NCBI GenBank assembly: GCA_040754475.1
Contig: JBFMCN010000010.1
Coordinates: 1 to 8,235, forward strand
Reading direction: 5' to 3'
DNA from: JAJPHY01 sp040754475
Lineage (GTDB): Bacteria > Actinomycetota > UBA4738 > HRBIN12
DNA length: 8,235 nt
In this document: one piece after another, positions 7,122 through 8,235 of the stretch
How the letters are laid out: the number at the start of each line of letters is the position of its first letter
How positions within the stretch are numbered: the first letter of the stretch is position 1
Made by a program: the position numbers and the translations under genes
The notes under the pieces: generated by a model
Databases searched by the model: none
Seen by the model: the letters and a program-made list of their open reading frames with translations, nothing else
Told to the model about the DNA's origin: nothing

Positions 7122-8235
7122 CTACTCCAGCCACGGAAGACGGATTCCCCCCTCCCTCGCAATCGCCAGCGCCTTCTCGTACCCGGCGTCGGCATGACGC
7201 ACGATGCCCGTTCCCGGATCGGTCGTCAGCACGCGCTCGAGCCGCCACGCCGCCTCGTCGGTGCCGTCGGCGACCACCACCATCCCGGCGTGGATCGAGA
7301 ACCCTATCCCGACGCCGCCTCCGTGGTGGACGCTCACCCAGTGCGCCCCCGCGGCGGTGTTCACCAGCGCGTTCAGGATCGGCCAGTCGGCGATGGCGTC
7401 GGAACCGTCGGCCATGGCCTCCGTCTCGCGGTAGGGGCTCGCGACGCTCCCGCTGTCCAGATGGTCGCGCCCGATCACGATCGGGGCCGAGAGCTCTCCG
7501 CTCCGGACCATCTCGTTGAACCTCAGACCCGCCCTCGCGCGCTCGCCGAAGCCGAGCCAGCAGATGCGCGCCGGAAGCCCCTGGTAGGCAACACGCTCCT
7601 CCGCCATCCGGAGCCACCGTCCGAGGCGATCGTTGCCCGGAAACAGCTCGGCGACCGCCCGGTCTGTCTTCAGGATGTCCTCGGAGTCACCGGAGAGCGC
7701 CGCCCAGCGGAACGGACCCTTCCCCTCGCAGAACATCGGACGCACAAATGCGGGAACGAACCCCGGGTAGGCGAACGCCCGCTCGAAGCCGCCGGTCAGC
7801 GCCCCCGCCCGCAGGTTGTTCCCGTAGTCGAATACGACAGCGCCTTCGTCCAGGAACCCGACCATCGCTTTGCAGTGGCGCGCCATCGAGTCGTACGCGC
7901 GCTCCTGGTACCCGTCCGGATCCGACTCGCGGAGACTCGCCGCCTCCTCCAACGTCAGCCCGGCAGGGATGTAGCCACCGAGCGGATCGTGAGCACTGGT
8001 CTGGTCGGTCACGACGTCCGGCCGGAATCCGCGGCGAAGGAGCGCCGGCTCCACCTCCGCGCAGTTGCCGAGCAGGCCGATCGACACGGCCTCCCCGGTC
8101 GCCTTCGCCTCCTCGGCCCATCCAACGGCTTGGTCGAGGTCTTCGGTCTCCCGATCGAGATACCGGGTTCTGATCCGGCGCTCGATGCGCGCCGGATCGA
8201 CCTCCACGCAGAGCGCGACGCCCTCGTTCATCGTG
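7122..8235 (-). CDS. hutU: Urocanate hydratase (urocanase), 5' part outside window
   Basis: Second enzyme of histidine degradation, adding water to urocanate to give 4-imidazolone-5-propanoate with tightly bound NAD+ as electrophile; cytosolic dimer. About 370 codons are visible, ending at TAG 7124-7122, compared with roughly 550 residues for the whole family, so about a third (N-terminal) lies beyond the right edge. The ATG at 8231 is internal, not the start: ALCVEVDPARIERRI is mid-protein sequence in this family. Clear landmarks are TDQTSAHDPLGGYIPAGLT, FDYGNNLR, FCEGKGPFRWAALSGD, and the urocanase signature YQGLPARICWLGFGER with its active-site cysteine (residue 224 of the visible part). 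The C-terminal part keeps GRDHLDSGSVASPYRETE and VHHGGGVGIGFS. It lies upstream of hutH on the same strand, the common hutU-hutH pairing; a separate hutH promoter may sit in the 79-nt gap. Confidence 0.97.
   Translation of the reverse strand, partial: TMNEGVALCVEVDPARIERRIRTRYLDRETEDLDQAVGWAEEAKATGEAVSIGLLGNCAEVEPALLRRGFRPDVVTDQTSAHDPLGGYIPAGLTLEEAASLRESDPDGYQERAYDSMARHCKAMVGFLDEGAVVFDYGNNLRAGALTGGFERAFAYPGFVPAFVRPMFCEGKGPFRWAALSGDSEDILKTDRAVAELFPGNDRLGRWLRMAEERVAYQGLPARICWLGFGERARAGLRFNEMVRSGELSAPIVIGRDHLDSGSVASPYRETEAMADGSDAIADWPILNALVNTAAGAHWVSVHHGGGVGIGFSIHAGMVVVADGTDEAAWRLERVLTTDPGTGIVRHADAGYEKALAIAREGGIRLPWLE

Noticed and set aside
6506..7519. Plus-strand open frame of 337 codons across hutH and hutU
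   Set aside because: It runs antisense over two well-supported genes and becomes Arg/Ser/Pro-rich; not a plausible protein.

Overview
The window is strongly GC-rich bacterial DNA, packed with genes on both strands. GTG starts, GC-ending codons, two TANNNT-type -10 boxes almost touching start codons, and an actinobacterial-style TPP riboswitch suggest a high-GC actinobacterium, possibly Thermoleophilia/Gaiellales. That placement is inference; no rRNA or marker gene is present. A run of ten Ns at 2624-2633 marks a draft or metagenome assembly.

Left part (1-3103, minus strand): a promoter and a TPP riboswitch lead into an NCS1-family permease of the CytX type (predicted importer of the thiamin pyrimidine precursor HMP). 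It is followed after 24 nt by a leucyl aminopeptidase (M17/PepA) that runs off the left edge. The riboswitch's conserved 3' strand is also the permease's Shine-Dalgarno sequence, which suggests thiamin pyrophosphate represses translation. The permease reading frame is broken at the N run. The sequence on one side of the gap is a GC hairpin that looks extraneous: leaving out 2578-2633 restores a frame collinear with NCS1 permeases.

Middle (3104-5505, plus strand): imidazolonepropionase (hutI), then by ATGA overlap a secreted L,D-transpeptidase with two Ig-like repeats, a peptidoglycan-binding domain and a YkuD catalytic domain.

Right part (5516-8235, minus strand): histidine ammonia-lyase (hutH) and, upstream of it, the C-terminal part of urocanate hydratase (hutU), which is cut by the right edge. 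hutH appears to have its own leaderless-type promoter. HutH, HutU and HutI are the first three enzymes of histidine degradation (histidine to urocanate to imidazolonepropionate to formiminoglutamate). Their genes are split over two strands with the cell-wall enzyme between them. No enzyme for formiminoglutamate breakdown lies in the window.

I see no previously undescribed system. The points most worth a second look are the damaged or misassembled permease, the riboswitch that doubles as ribosome-binding site, the aminopeptidase placed behind it, and the hutI/transpeptidase coupling.
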